64,000 nt of DNA from Phaffia rhodozyma. Lineage: Eukaryota > Basidiomycota > Tremellomycetes > Cystofilobasidiales > Mrakiaceae. Positions 11,118-23,680 of the stretch are shown here, piece by piece (positions within the stretch are counted from its first letter, which is position 1; each line of letters starts with the position of its first letter). The notes beneath the pieces are model-generated. The model was not told the origin of the DNA. It worked only from the letters and a program-made list of their open reading frames with translations, and searched no databases. The stretch is taken from NCBI GenBank assembly GCA_014706385.1, contig JACGZH010000005.1, positions 1,736,001-1,800,000 on the forward strand. The letters are read 5' to 3'. Both the position numbers and the translations under genes were made by a program.

Positions 11118-11230
11118 AGTTAGATATGATGTTCACGAAGATGAACTGAGACCGGACGAAGAGGCACATTGGGAAAAACACGTCATGTATCGTTAGTTGT
11201 AGGAGCAAGGACAAGGGAAGGAGTACACTA

Positions 11231-12820
11231 TTAACGCCTCATGCTGGCCATCTGATTGAGAAGTTGGAAGAGAAAGAGGATAAGACAAGAATGATTCAGA
11301 ATTAAAGAGAGGGACTTCATAGGTAGATTGAAAGGCAGCCAAAGGTAGGCTTACAAGTTCTCGTCGAAGAGCATCTTCATTTCGTTTCATTTCCTACGCA
11401 AACAAACAGACAAAGAGATCAACGTTCATCCTTTCCACATGTAATTCTGGTAGAGGATCAGAGTTGGGAAACTTGACATCGAGCAGAGAAGAACGTACTA
11501 AGCCGGCGAACGACCGGACATCATTCACCACGTCTTTCGTCTTTCCCTACAGTTCTCAAAGAAACATACTAAACGTCAGCTTGATCAATGATATCCAAAC
11601 AAAGCAAAATTCGAGACGCACAAAGTAGACTTCGCCAAGGAGATTTCGGAGTTTGATCTCCATGTCTTCGATCATTCGACCGACATTAGGGATATGTGAC
11701 GTCGGCGAAGAAAGTGGGCAGTTGTCTTGCTCGGTCTATGTTCGTGAAAAAAAGGGCATCAGTGAATCTCGATCGAGAGAAATAGTGTCTATCTGAGCGC
11801 AAGATAGATAGACAACGATGTACCTGTCTCGTTAGACTGCCTGCCAACTCGACCGAGCCTCCTTTAGGATCGACTTCAGTTCCGGCCACAAGCTCAAGCA
11901 TCACGGTCGACGTGAGCTTGTAGGATACTGTTCGACCTCTTTCGTGTGCTTCAAATACGTGAATCGAGTCCCAAGATCCAGAAGGAGTCGTCGGCGATGA
12001 TGGAAGGACTACAGCACAAAGTTCGATTGACTTTATCAGAGAAAATTCAAAAAGGGATCATAAAACATTAGAGAGAGGATCTGGGACAGCACCTTTCTTG
12101 AGGAGGACGACACCAGCAAACTTGTCCTTATCCTCATCCACGTTCCAAAGGAAAACTGAGGATACTCCGCCTTCAAAGTACCTGCATGTCCAGAGAGAGC
12201 CAAATCAATACACACACACACACCCAAAGGGTCCATCTTCAACGCTAGAAAACATACATCTCTCGATAAGTATCGAATGCCTCATTCATAGAAACTTCTA
12301 AAAGTCGAAGACTCTCTGCTGGCTTCTGAGGGTCCTCGATTGGAGGTTGGTATTCGTTTGACCAAGGAGATCTACGTTGTTTCCATTTTAAGTGCAAACA
12401 ATCCGAGCTGTATGTCAACACAACAGGAATTCCTACTTGGACGACAGTATGATAGGCCCTTGCGGGGAAGCTAAGAGGAAGAAAAACGAGAACAGGACTA
12501 ACCGAAAGGATTCACCATCTCGGTTGTAATCACAAGCCAAGAAATCTCTTCCTTGAGTCTCATCCCTCAAGATCTTGAGCGGCTGATCGACGGATCCCAA
12601 GAGATCGTCAGCATATTCAGGGGCAAGAGCACCTGAGGAATTCTCAACATCAAATTTTGAGAATATCAATCGAGTAGCTGTAAGTGGAAGAGACTCAAGA
12701 CAAAGAGAAGACGGAGAGAACGAAAACCGTACAAAGCACATCTAGGGTGGATTCGATCTTGGAAGGTGGAAGCCGACGGGTGAGATCCATCATGGGATCC
12801 AAAAGGTCTACTGCTGCCAT
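11231..12820 (-). CDS. CAP2: F-actin-capping protein subunit beta
   Basis: Beta subunit of the heterodimer that caps actin barbed ends. Nine exons, high to low: 12820-12733, 12632-12503, 12371-12258, 12181-12093, 12008-11824, 11735-11622, 11546-11499, 11393-11355, 11251-11231 (275 aa, the normal CapZ-beta length). Diagnostic strings in order: [95 protein letters not shown], and [17 protein letters not shown] followed by [11 protein letters not shown]. The conserved core is intact. The last two exons encode the C-terminal tentacle and end in MASMRR; the 21-base final exon is the least certain piece. The gene ends 113 bases from the SEN34 stop (convergent). Confidence 0.95.
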
Positions 12821-13082
12821 ATTGGATTCTGAGAAAGACCGGTCAACAGAGTAAGATAAGGGTTAAGATTTGTTAGGAGAAAGCTTTGACGAGGGAGGAG
12901 CAAAATAGATGCTGCTGCTGTTGGTGATGGTGGTCGTGGTTGTGATGTCGGATTGATAGATGGAGATGGAAATGAACCAAAATGTCGACAAGCGCCTTTC
13001 GGCCACAACTGATATTTTCTTTCTTTGCTTTCATGTTTGCTAAACCAATCTCTGTTGTGTCTGTTGAACGTGCTCATCATGA

Positions 13083-14704
13083 TCACTCTCCTACTCGATG
13101 CGCTACCGGTCTAGGTTTCTTCTCCCTCTCCTTCTCATTCGACTGTCTCTTGAGGATTACACCTCTCTCCCCACAAGACGACTCTTCCGTCCGAGCACTC
13201 TGCCTGGCTGACCAAGTCTGCTCGTCCATATTCTCGCCCAAGCCATCGCCGTATCCTACGGCAAGCCAAGAGCCGTCAGGTGAGAATGCGAGACTTGATA
13301 CTGCGTTTGGGAAATGGGCAAGCTGCTTGACCCGTCGTTTAGAAACGTGATCCCAGATGGATACACTATGATCCGACCCGGCTGAAGCGAATGTATTCAG
13401 GCTATTGTTCGTGAGATTGATAAACAGAAAAGGTCATGAGCGGTTGGAAGAGGAGAGAAGAAATGAACTAGATGAAGATCAAAGGACAGGTCTCACGTTG
13501 GATGGAATGCGAGGGCAGATATAGGATGGGCATGATCCGTCTTGTCGGACGAAGTGACTCGATGGGCTTTGTACGCATACTTTTGTGCCTGATCCTCTGG
13601 AGCAAAGTACTCGACCGCTATACGTCCGTCTATCGAAGAGGACGCCCAGCCTGTCAAGATGCGGGTATGGGAGGCAAGAGAGAACGATCAGTGCTCGCCA
13701 GCCCAATTGAAGATACGGGAAGAAAAATCAGGTAGAGACTCACCCTTGCCGTCGGTCATACAAGCCAAGCTTCTGGTTAAGAACTTGAGCGCGCTTTCCC
13801 TCCGTTGTTCGGGCTCACCCTCTGTGTTACTGACAGCCGACCCGAGTTTCCTAACGTCATACACGTACACCATCCGTTCACCTAGAGCAAGGACGAGATT
13901 ATTGCCGGATGTGTCCATCGCGACCGTTTTCTGAGGTAGTCTGAGCGAGGACAGTAGAGGACTGGACAATCGAGGGTCGTACGTGTTGAGTTGGGAGGAG
14001 AGTGTGGTTGCCAGGAGGACGTCTAAGGTGGAAGACTGATCAGCATAAGGATAGAGAAGCTTATCAATCTGACTTTAGCACAGAAAAGAGGTAACGAACT
14101 GGAGGAAGAAGCCCAGGAGAGCTGGTTGATCTCTGCTTCCGTCACATCAAGCACTGTAGGCGAGCCGGTCTCCAAGTCCCACCTGTAGGCGTTGAAAGCG
14201 GACGAGACAAAGTGAGTTTTTTCGAAAGGAGAATGGTTATGCCAGAATTCAAGAAAGAAGACCGGGAACGAACGAGCGGAGATGGTGGTCGATTCCTCCA
14301 GAAAACACTTCGGTCGAGGTTGAGAAACAGGCTGCGAGGACGGGAGCTTCATGCTTGAAGCTGACGGTGGGTCGTGAACGAGAATCCCTGATTTAGCAAA
14401 CGACTATGTGAGCAGAATGATCTCGAGAGATGAGACACTCACATTTGTGATGAGGATGAGCCAGAGGGATCTATTTCATGGACGGTGAGTGTCTGTAGGA
14501 AGACACAAGATGAAGAGTGATCAGAATTGAGTCAGTCGAATCAGGTTACGATCAGGAAAGAGAAGCCGGCTTTGAAGAGAAGAACGAAAGGAAACAAACA
14601 GAGTCCCAACTAGCCACGGCCAAACGAGAAGAGTCTGGCGAGAACGCCAACGAGGCGATTGTATCGGCTGGCAGAGGGAGCGAAATGTCAGTAGATTCTG
14701 GCAT
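13083..14704 (-). CDS. BUB3: Spindle checkpoint WD40 protein Bub3
   Basis: Seven-bladed WD40 protein that recruits Bub1/BubR1 (Mad3) to kinetochores through phosphorylated MELT repeats. Exons, high to low: 14704-14600, 14492-14443, 14387-14274, 14182-14100, 14022-13744, 13650-13497, 13401-13083 (367 aa). The N-terminus reads ...DTIASLAFSPDSSRLAVASWDS, followed by HEAPVLAACFS...VFSGGIDHHLRSWDLETG, as in Bub3 blades 1-2. Later come YDPR, LGERMVYVYDVRKLG and QRRESALKFLTRSLAC (the conserved 'RESSLKYQTR' element), then SSIDGRIAVEYF, HPISALAFHP and NTFASAGSDHSVSIWD. The C-terminus is Lys/Arg-rich and ends RPVAHRVGE. Some blades are divergent in sequence, but the Bub3-specific RES-LK-TR motif supports the call. 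Its promoter side holds a cluster of ACGCGT boxes. Confidence 0.92.
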
Positions 14705-15176
14705 GTGTGTAAGTGTGCTGACTGATGTGCTGTATACTGTATGCTGGTTGATAGGCCGAGGTCACCTTTCGACTGTTGCCTTCGTCGTTCTGATTTCTTT
14801 TGGTGTCGACCATCCTGACGCGTCCGAGGGAGACGCGTCATGTAGAGTTTGGGGGCAACGCGTGAGGTGCACGTGAATGAAAGCTGTGCACATGCACGTG
14901 ACCCTTTGACACGTTTTCATGTCTGTATGAACGCGTCGAGCTTCCTTAGACGCGTCGATCACATTCATTTATGAATCCTAGGGTATCATCTATACTTTAC
15001 ACGTGACCTACTATTACATAATCACGCACGCCATTCCCGGCTCTTCCCGAAACTCCCAAGCCTTTTTTCTTCTGCCGCCTTACCGAAAAAAGAAAATGAC
15101 CCGCTCGTTCTCTTTCCTCACCACCACCAACAGCACCGACAGCATCAACACACACATACACACACACAAGCAAGCC
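14705..15176. promoter_or_regulatory. BUB3-BNA2 divergent promoter with MCB-like ACGCGT cluster
   Basis: Five ACGCGT hexamers at 14818-14823, 14833-14838, 14858-14863, 14931-14936 and 14950-14955, plus CACGTG at 14870-14875, 14895-14900 and 15000-15005. ACGCGT is the MluI cell-cycle box bound by MBF-type factors (Mbp1/Swi6) in ascomycetes; the motif role is established there and inferred here. The boxes lie 114-252 bases upstream of the BUB3 start, compatible with G1/S-periodic BUB3 expression. A (CA)n run at about 15148-15168 precedes the BNA2 start. Confidence 0.65.
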
Positions 15177-16894
15177 ATGGCAGACAGTGGGAACCCAGCG
15201 AGGGCCAACTTTGGCTTACCCTCAAACCATTTCCTGGCGTTGCCTCCCTCATTCGGCCAGGCCTCGCTCTCACACCCTGCGTCCGACTCGCTCGCACCTC
15301 CGACAACCACTTTGGCCTCGGCCGATTTCGATGTCGACGTCAGAACCGGTTTCCTTCCTGGTCATCCCGGGATCGATCGTCTGCCAGACGAGTACGCGCT
15401 CTGGGAAGAACTCCTCGAGCAAGCGAAAGCAGGTGTCGTCAAGATTAACGGAGCCCACGAGGAAGGCGGTAGTGGCGATCGTTGGCGACAGACTGTGAAG
15501 AACGTTTGTCCTCTTTATTACTGCTTACACATCTTGAAGACCGCGATCCTTCTTGAGCTGACCGGGAGGAAACTTGTTCACGTAATTCCCGATCGCGTTC
15601 TTCCCGCCTCTAGATGGAAGTACAAATCCTCCCTCAAGCCCATTTGACATCACAAATCCTTCAGCGGGCCAGCGTCACCCTTGCCTTCCTCCTCCATTTT
15701 TACGTACACTCCCATTCCGGCTCAACCTCGGACTTGGCAATCCCACCGTCGATTGCTGTGCCGCTCGATCAAGTGTCGAACCTGCTCGGTCTTCCACCAA
15801 TCCTTACCTATGCCACCACTGTTCTCTACAACGTCTACCCTTCCGATCCGACCAAGGCATTCCACCCGACGGCTAACCCACCAAACAGAGTCTACCACAC
15901 CTTCACCGGTCTTCCTTCAGAAGCTCACTTTTACTTGGTGTCCTCTTTGGTCGAGCTACATGGAGTCCGCGCGCTCACCATCATGCGATCTGCCTTGGAC
16001 GAAGCCTTCGTCGGCGATACTCTTGCCCTCAGACGGATCGCCAGCTCGCTCAGAGCACTCGCCACTGTTATCGATTCATTGACCTCCGTGATGAAACAAA
16101 TGAGAGCCGGTTGTGACCCCGCAGAGTTCTACTGGCTCATCCGACCATGGTTCAAAGGATCAGATGGCGATGGCCCAGGCGGTCTCGGCTGGCTCTTCCA
16201 AGGTGTCGGTGAGGATGAAGATTCTGAAGGCGAACGAAAGATTGTTAGTGGACCGTCAGCTGGCCAGTCCAGTTTAGTGCATGCCCTAGACATCTTCTTG
16301 GGTGTCGATCATACACCTCACAAGCCAACAAGCTCAACCACCACATCGTCGTCGACCGTCACTTCCCCACCACCACCTTCAGGAGGGGACTCGACATTCA
16401 TGCAGCGCATGCTTCAATACATGCCTGGACCCCACCGCACGTTTTTGCTTCATCTCCAGACATCCCACCCCACGGTCAGGGAGCTTGTTGTCCAGAACCA
16501 GTCGTTTGACAACGGTGATCTAGCCAGGAGCTACGATCTTGCCGTCGTCGCTATGGGCAAGTTCAGGGACTATCACAGTAAGTCCTTTCATTCTTGTTTC
16601 CCTCCGCCCTCTTCCATCTTTGGCGACAAGCGCTGATTGATAACGTTTTTTCATCGTTTCCCCTCACACCTTGTAGTGGTCATCGTGACAATGTATATCA
16701 TTCAACAGGCCAGGCGGCCTCCTCCTGCTCATTTCTTTCCCCAGTCTCTTCCTGCTACCTCTGAACCAGAGAAGGTGATTGACACAGAAAAAGAAACGGA
16801 AGAGCCAATCAGAGGAACGGGTGGAACAGCGCTCGCTCAGTTCCTCAAAACGTGCAAGTCTAGGACGGTTGACGCGCTTGTCGGTGATTCTTAA
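15177..16894 (+). CDS. BNA2: Indoleamine 2,3-dioxygenase
   Basis: Haem dioxygenase that opens the indole ring of L-tryptophan to N-formylkynurenine, first step of the kynurenine route to NAD. Exons 15177-15503, 15614-16577, 16677-16894 give 502 aa. IDO features in order: FDVDVRTGFLPGHPGIDRLP; LQRASVTLAFLLHFYVHS; the internal haem-pocket part of the helical domain; SGPSAGQSSLVHALDIFLGV, the family signature; MLQYMPGPHRTFLLHL; and FRDYH, whose His (H430) is the expected proximal haem ligand. After the last intron comes VIVTMYIIQQA and RGTGGTALAQFLKTCKSRT, the conserved C-terminal loop. A Ser/Thr/Pro insert at about residues 345-370 is low complexity. Whether this copy serves NAD synthesis or Trp catabolism cannot be decided, since IDO paralogues are common in basidiomycetes. 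Confidence 0.94.
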
Positions 16895-17572
16895 TCTTAG
16901 AGCGAGGTCTAAATTTCTTCTCCTTCCTCTTTCTTGTTCGGTCGATCAGTTAAATATCATCCATCCAAAAGATTCATCCCAACATTCCCGTCATCTCGGA
17001 TGAATCACACCTGATACGTTCCATCTTCCTTTCTCTCATCATACTTCTTTTTGCATCTCTTGGATTTTTATCTCTGTTTTTTTTTTCTTCTTTCTTTCCA
17101 GTCACTACATCTTGTTGTATGCCCATTATGATCTCTCATTCCGTCTTCTTCGTTTCTTCTCCTTCTTTTGTCTCCTTATGCATTGTCATCTCATATCCCG
17201 TTGTTTCGGTCGCACAAGACTACAACTTTTTTTTTGTTCCCTTTTCTAGTTTTTTTTTTTCCCTTTGCAATAGATCTTATGTTCATCATGAATATGCACG
17301 AAAGTCAGGCATCAAGCACCAACTGAGAAAAGATTAAAAGAGAAAGAAACCAAACTAAACCAAAGAGTAGAAAGGTATGAAGTAGTGTTCAGCTCGAGAC
17401 AAATAAAACGAACGATTTGTCCAGGCAATATTATCTATGCAAAAAGAAACAAACGAGAGAGATTGGAGAGGAAACATGTGTTCAAGCAGAACTGGAGAAC
17501 GACCGAAAAAGAGCAAACCAAAACAAAGAGAGAGTTTGACGGTCTGTCTACTCACCTCCTACACACTCAAGA
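16895..17572. other. Convergent intergenic region BNA2/NUM1
   Basis: Pyrimidine-rich on the BNA2 side with several poly-T tracts, grading to purine-rich near the NUM1 stop, consistent with two facing 3' UTRs. No gene supported. Confidence 0.6.
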
Positions 17573-20500
17573 CTACGATCTACCAACACCCGACCCGATC
17601 GACATTCTGGATCCTTTCGATGTCCTCGATGCACGAGACCTAAACGAGAACGTAGAAGGCGACTTCGATCGGTTCAATCCGTCCAGATTTTCTGCGCTCG
17701 GATCGACGGATGATGGGCCGATCGAACCTGTCCCGTTTTCTTTAAACGCATTAGCGGTACCAGTTCGTTGGCGGTGGTCAGGGTGATGGTGACGGTGGCT
17801 ATGCCTACTGGCCAGACTACCAATATCGTGCGCCCCACCACAGCAAGCTCTTACGTTATCCAACCCTTCGTATTCATCTTCGTCGTCGTCATCATCATCC
17901 GGATCGATATGCTCAAAGCTATCGGCCGTCCCGATCATATTTGTTCCTTCCGTCGGTTTATCAAGACTCGCCGACAATTGTCGTTGTTCTTCCCTGTTGG
18001 CAAGGAACTCGTGAGCTGGTGTACCTGTTCGTTTACTAGCCGAACCTGAGAACATAGACGACATCCCCGACCCAGACTGTTTTGCCTTGGGTGTAAAGTC
18101 AAATGGCACCCCCAGATTGGTAGATCGAACGGAACTTGGGGACGTTAGGTATGCCGATCGGTTGGAGAGCGCACCAGAGTCGGTCAGTACTCTCTGGTGA
18201 AAAGTAGGCGTCGCCTCGAGGTTCTCGACTTGGTTTGTTCCCAGAATGTTGGCCTCTCTTGGGGCTGGTCTAGCCAATAGGTACGTCAGAGCCTGAGGTT
18301 GTCCACCGGAAACAAGTCAGCACAGTGTTTCTCAGATCCGAATGTTATCATAGAAAGGATAGAGCATTATCAAAACTTACTCGGCACCAGATATCGTGTC
18401 GTTCCTTTGTGGTGGCTGTGAACTTCATCTCTCGGTGAGGAGTAGTGATCACCATACTCTCGTGATGGATACCGGGAGGCATGGGGTTTGAATCTTCTAT
18501 GACTGTGACAGAAGTTATGTATGCTAGAATGAGCGAAAGAGATAAGAATATTGAATAAGCCGAGCATGTCATAAGAAGCATATGAGACCAAGGTAAGATA
18601 CAAATTCTTAGGACTTACCGCTTCGAGTGTTTGATTCGAGCTGACTTCCTGGAGCTCCAGGATCATTCGAGCTCCAGTAGATCGTCTTCGTGTAGGGATG
18701 AATCCAGAAGAACCGTCGGTGTCGCTTATCAGAATGTCCTTTGCCCATCGTCTTTCTTGTGTATTTGTACAGATATTCTCCAATCATTGTCTGCGTAATG
18801 GCCGAGATGATCTCTGGATCAGTCGAAGGTGCCGTACGGGATAGACCCGGCTGAGAAGGAGGGAGAGGAAGGTGATGTTCGCTAGACTCAGCAGAAGAAA
18901 TCGACACATCTAGGTCCGTGTGAGACGATTGGGCGTAGGGTGAAGAAGAGGGAAGAGGATGGGTGTTGATGATGAAATCAGCTCTCTTCTTGACATTGTC
19001 TCGAGCAGCCGATGCGCTGTTAGTTGACTTATGACTGAATTCTGACCAAGAGTTAGGAGAGAACTGATCGGTAATCATCTGTCGGTCGTTGACTGAAACA
19101 GACGGCGCACCGGAACCTTGAGTATGGACAGATGCAAAGCCAGAGGGAGTTAAGAGAGCCGAGGAGCGCCCAGTAGGTGTCATGGCTCGAGTAAAAATCT
19201 CGACAGGAGGAGGAGAAGAGGGGCGCGATGGTGGTTGAGGAATGGCGATCTTTTTGGCTGGGATATCTAGAGGGGGAGCCATGCTGGGAGGAGGAGGCAC
19301 TATGAACACAGGAGCGTTCTTGATCGGTTCTGATAGTGAGTTGGGAGAAAGGGCGCGATTGAGGTTGATGGAAGATGAACTGCCATGTCGGAGAGACAGA
19401 TCTGGAGAAGAATCAAACCGGTACAGGCCAGCATCTTTAAGAACAGAAGGAAGATCGGCGTCAACAGGAGCGCTGCTGCCGATGGAGACCCCTCGATCCA
19501 TAATTCGGTCGACATAGACAATCCTCTCGACCTCGACTCGCTTGGGAATCTCGACCTGGATAACCTTTTCTACCTCGACGACGCGGTCGACTGGGATCTC
19601 GACGATCCTTTCGACCTCCCGAATAACCTCCTTAGGAATCTCGATGAATTTTTCAATCTCCACTAGTCGGTCGACGTACACGATCTTCTCCACTGGAACC
19701 TCGACGCGCTTTTCAACCTCGTACGGACGGTCGACATGGACAGTCTTTTCCACAGGGACCTCGATGATCAACTCCTTCTCAACAACCCTGTCTACATATA
19801 CGATACGTTCGACCGGGACTTCTACCTTGACCTCCTTGATGACCTCAACGATTTTTTCAACCTCTTTAAGCACCTCGACCTCCCGGATGACTTCAATAGG
19901 TTTCTCGATCTCTCTAATCACCTCCACTGGCACTTCGACCACCTTCTCTACAACTTTCTCCACCTCCACAATCTTTTGCACAGGCACCTCGACCAGTTTT
20001 TCCACCTCAACCTCGACCCTCTTCTCAATCTCGACCATCTTGTCTACATAGATGATTTTTTCGACCTCGACCTCGATAGGCACCTCCACTCTCTTTTCGA
20101 CTTCCACCGGCACTTCGATGCGCTTCTCGATCTCGACAATCTTATCGACATACACAATCTTCTCAACCGGTACTTCGACGATTTTCTCGACTTCTCTATC
20201 GACGTAAACAGGTTTTTCGACGAGAACCTCGACTATCTTCTCGGCAACCTTATCAACATAGACAATTCTGTCTATGGGTACCTCGACGGTCTTTTCGACC
20301 TCGACAATCCTCTCTACCTCGACGATCTTCTCGACTGGGACCTCAATGACCTTGTCAACGAAGACAATCTTCTCTACCTCTTTCTCTATTGGGACTTCGA
20401 TTCGAACTTCGACCGGAACCTCGACTGTTTTGTCGACATAGACGACCTTCTCGACTTCCTTCTCGACGATGACCTCGACCGGCTTGTCGACATAGACGAC

Positions 20501-23500
20501 CTTCTCGACCTCCTTCTCGACCTCCTTCTCGACGATGACCTCGACCGGCTTGTCGACATAGACGACCTTCTCGACTTCCTTCTCGACGATGACCTCGACC
20601 GGCTTGTCGACATAGACGATCTTTTCAAAGGGCACTTCCACAATTTTCTCTACAACCCGCTCAACTACAGGTTGATCGGTCGGGAGCCTCTGTCGAGAGC
20701 GAACAGCTCGAAGCGTGCCGCCAGGCGTTGGCTTCAGGAAGGAGGAGGCCTTTATACTACCATCAGAATCATGAGAATCCTCGCTAGAGTCATCAGCCAT
20801 GCTATGGAATTCGGCGCCAGAGGTATCAGTATCGAGACGTCGAGAAGCAACATCGGTGTCATAAGTCGTGCTCTCCCTCGCGTCCTCGTAGTCGACATCG
20901 GTTTCAGTCTCAGTCTCGGTTTCGACGTCGTCATAAGATCTATCCTGAGAAGGAAGAGTTCTGGGAGCTTTAGGAGTGGTTGTACTGAGCGCATCGAGAA
21001 CAGTGAGAGATTCACCACCTATAAGCTCGTCGGAGACTGCCTGGGCTGGAGAGATATAACTGGATAATCTAGGCAATCCACGACCATCAGGACCGGCTCT
21101 TGGAATGATCATCTTGGCGTGATGAGGAGTAATAGGAGAACTTAGATCAGAATGACCGTTGGAGAATATTGTTCCTAGCGAGCCGGAGGATCTGTTTGCA
21201 GCAGGAGACATATTTGCGAACGCAGGGTCCATAGCAAGGGATCCTGAGGTGTTTCGATGGGCTTGGAGTAGAGTGTCATTGATGGATAAGGTCTCCGGAC
21301 GAGATGGAGACAAAGAAGCAAATTCGTCGACTTCTTCCGACTCGGAGCCATCATCCCGATCGTCGTGGGAAGTCTCTTGATTGAAATCGGGGTGGGAAGC
21401 GATGGCAAGAGAATCCGCAAGGGATGTTTTTCCAGCCGGTCGTCGGGCTGATCGAGCAGCGATACTACCTCCACGGACTCCTCTGCCTCCTCGACCGCCT
21501 CTTCTTCCTCTGGATCCTGTTCCTCTAGTTGCCTGACCAAACTCATCCGCCCAGGCGCCTTCTTCCTTCTCAGACCGGAGAAGTTCAAGTTCCTGTTGAG
21601 CATCCTCCAATTGCGCGCGAAGATCATTGAGCTCGGAGAGTTGCGAGTCACTCAAATCAAACGGTACATTAGATTCAGAAGAGTCGGCGCTGTAAGGTTT
21701 CGAAGGAGAAAGATCAGGAGAGTCCAAAAAGTCGCTGCTCGTGTTTTTGACAAGGGGTTTTGAGAGAATGTAGATAAAAGTATGAATAAGATGCATGTTT
21801 CAGTTAAATTGATCTTTCCAACTCAAACTTGACTATAAGAGAAAGAAAGGAGGGCGACCATGCTTACCTTCCAAAGTCGTGACCCAGTGTGTTTCCAGCT
21901 TCGAGTCCAGCGCCCCGTCGCCTAGTACTCCCCCCACCCAGACCACCAACCCCAAACTCATCGACCTCCTCAGTTTCCTCTTCCTGACCTACTCCACTTC
22001 TCCATTTCCGTTCGGGAGTAGCGTACTTCAACCCACGCTCGCCACCGACCTTCCGGGCGCTTCCTCCAGGAGACATGTATCCTCTCATCGCCGCCTTTTG
22101 AGCTTTCTCCATCATTTGCTGAAGATCACTCTTGTCCCTTTGCAAGCTGGCCGTCGTCTTCCTCATCTGAGCAAGCTCGGTGTCATGCTTGAGCTTGAGC
22201 GCATCTAGCTGGGTCGAAAGCTGAGTAGCCTCAGTCTTGTGGGTTTCAGAGGTCGTCAACAGGGTGGAGTGACTTTTGGTGAGACGTTTGAGTTCAGAGT
22301 CTGTCTTTTGAGACTGGGATTGAACTTCGATGAGTTGTGTGCGGATATCCTGCATAGTTACTTCAAGATTCCAATTTTCTTCTTTGAACTTGTCTAAAAG
22401 ATGTGATCCGAGACGGATGAAGTTTTCAGCACAAAGCTCACTACACCAGACCCATAGGGAGAAGAAGAGAGAAGCAAAATGTTAAACTTACCGCAGTTGC
22501 TTTCCAAATCTTTGACCATGTCTCTCAAACCATCTTCTTTGACTTTGCCTTCCTCGAGTTCTCTGTTTAGCGTCTGTAAGGCTCTATCCTTCTCGGCGAG
22601 CACTGTCTGTAATCGTCTGACCTCGACAATTAGAGATTGTCCAATCTCCGTGGCAAATTCAATATCCTTCGTTCTGTTGGCTGTGTTTCTATTTCTTCTA
22701 TTGTGGGAAGCTGTGGAAAGTGATGAGGTAGCTTGGTTTGCGAGAGGTATGTCTGAGCTGATGAGGTCGGTTGATGATGAAGAGCCTGTTTGGTAGAGTC
22801 CAAAGGTTGATGTGGATGTAGGAATATCGTCGTTGGCGGGGACGTGCTGAGAGGATGGTTTCGTAAGGTCGGATGCCGAGCTCAAAGGTTCGTCCTGTGC
22901 AGGTGTCTGATTCATCGAAAGGCGGTAGCGGGGAGAGCTGAAAGAGTGAGAAACCTCGTCTCTTCACCGATTCATGCATCAAGTGGTCAGGAAAAACAAA
23001 CGAACCATGCTATCCGCTCGCACACCTTGCCAGATCCTTTCATTCTCTCCTTCCCATCCATCCATCGCCTCACCCAGCGCCATGAGCTTAACTCTGATCT
23101 CCTCTCCCAGCTGTTCCTCGTCGCTGTCCGCTGCATTGTCCGGGTGATCCGGTCTAGTGGATCTAGCTTCGACCTCAGAAAGTTCCCGCACTCGTGCTTC
23201 GAGTTCAGCCTGCTGGGAAAGGATCTGTTGTCCTAGGAGGCCAGCGCGAAGAAGTTCAGCCTGCTTCAGTTCGATCAGGGACTCGAGCTGTGGATCATAA
23301 AGTTTCCCGATCATGGTCAGAAACTGATCAATATACCTAATACTATTCGTGTGAATCCAATTCCATAATGATAAAGACTGGATGTTGATCTAGATCTGCA
23401 GGTGAATGACTTGCCTGCGCACGCATTGCACCCGCGCTCCCCGGCTTGGAATCTTTTCCTCCGTGAACAGTTGTTTCATCAGTGGAAGTAGGAGATATTT

Positions 23501-23680
23501 GGTCGGAAGTGCCATCGGGAGAGGCGACATCTACTGAAGAAGTTGCTGAAGCCTGTCGAGCTGCAAAGTGAGATCTTTGGGACCTACGGCCGATGGTCGA
23601 GAATGTCCTAGGAGGAGCGGCGAACGAATCGTTGCCGTCTGAGCCGGATGAGATGTTGTATGAAATCCAGGAAGTACAAG
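17573..23680 (-). CDS. NUM1/ApsA-type cortical anchor protein (nuclear migration), PH domain
   Basis: Very large cortex-associated protein expected to anchor dynein, and perhaps mitochondria, at the plasma membrane during nuclear migration. Exons that can be fixed, high to low: up to 23379, 23323-23006, 22906-22492, 22393-21868, 21734-18619, 18523-18381, 18292-17573, about 1,760-1,850 aa. Order of parts: Ser/Thr-rich N-terminus; coiled coil (ELKQAELLRAGLLGQQILSQ, as in the Num1 N-terminal CC domain); second coiled coil; a roughly 390-residue repeat built from VEKIVEVPVEKIVYVDK-like units (19500-20670); a Pro/Ser-rich linker; a PH domain starting MIGEYLYKYTRKTMGKGHSD and ending ERHDIWCRALTYLLAR; an acidic DDDDDDEDEYE stretch and a Ser/Arg-rich tail. 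The 5' end is open: the upstream frame to about 23680 has no ATG before an internal one at 23426, so an upstream exon is likely. Confidence 0.88.
19500..20670 (-). repeat. Intragenic VEKIVEVPVEK/VYVDK repeat array of NUM1-like gene
   Basis: Degenerate protein repeat of alternating Val/Ile and Glu/Lys, punctuated by (I/V)VYVDK. At DNA level a near-identical block starting TGTCGACATAGACGA recurs at 20431, 20485, 20551 and 20605, spacing 54, 66 and 54 bases, so the array has recently expanded or contracted by multiples of three. Num1/ApsA proteins of other fungi also carry internal repeats, of different sequence. Confidence 0.9.

Noticed and set aside
14517..14876. Plus-strand 119-codon frame across the BUB3 start
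   Set aside because: Antisense to BUB3 exon 1 and its promoter; composition follows the overlapping strand.
19736..21067. Long plus-strand open frame (443 codons) rich in Leu/Asp across the NUM1 repeat
   Set aside because: It is the antisense shadow of the minus-strand VEV/EK repeat; the periodic codons keep the opposite strand open. No start context, domain or splice pattern supports it.
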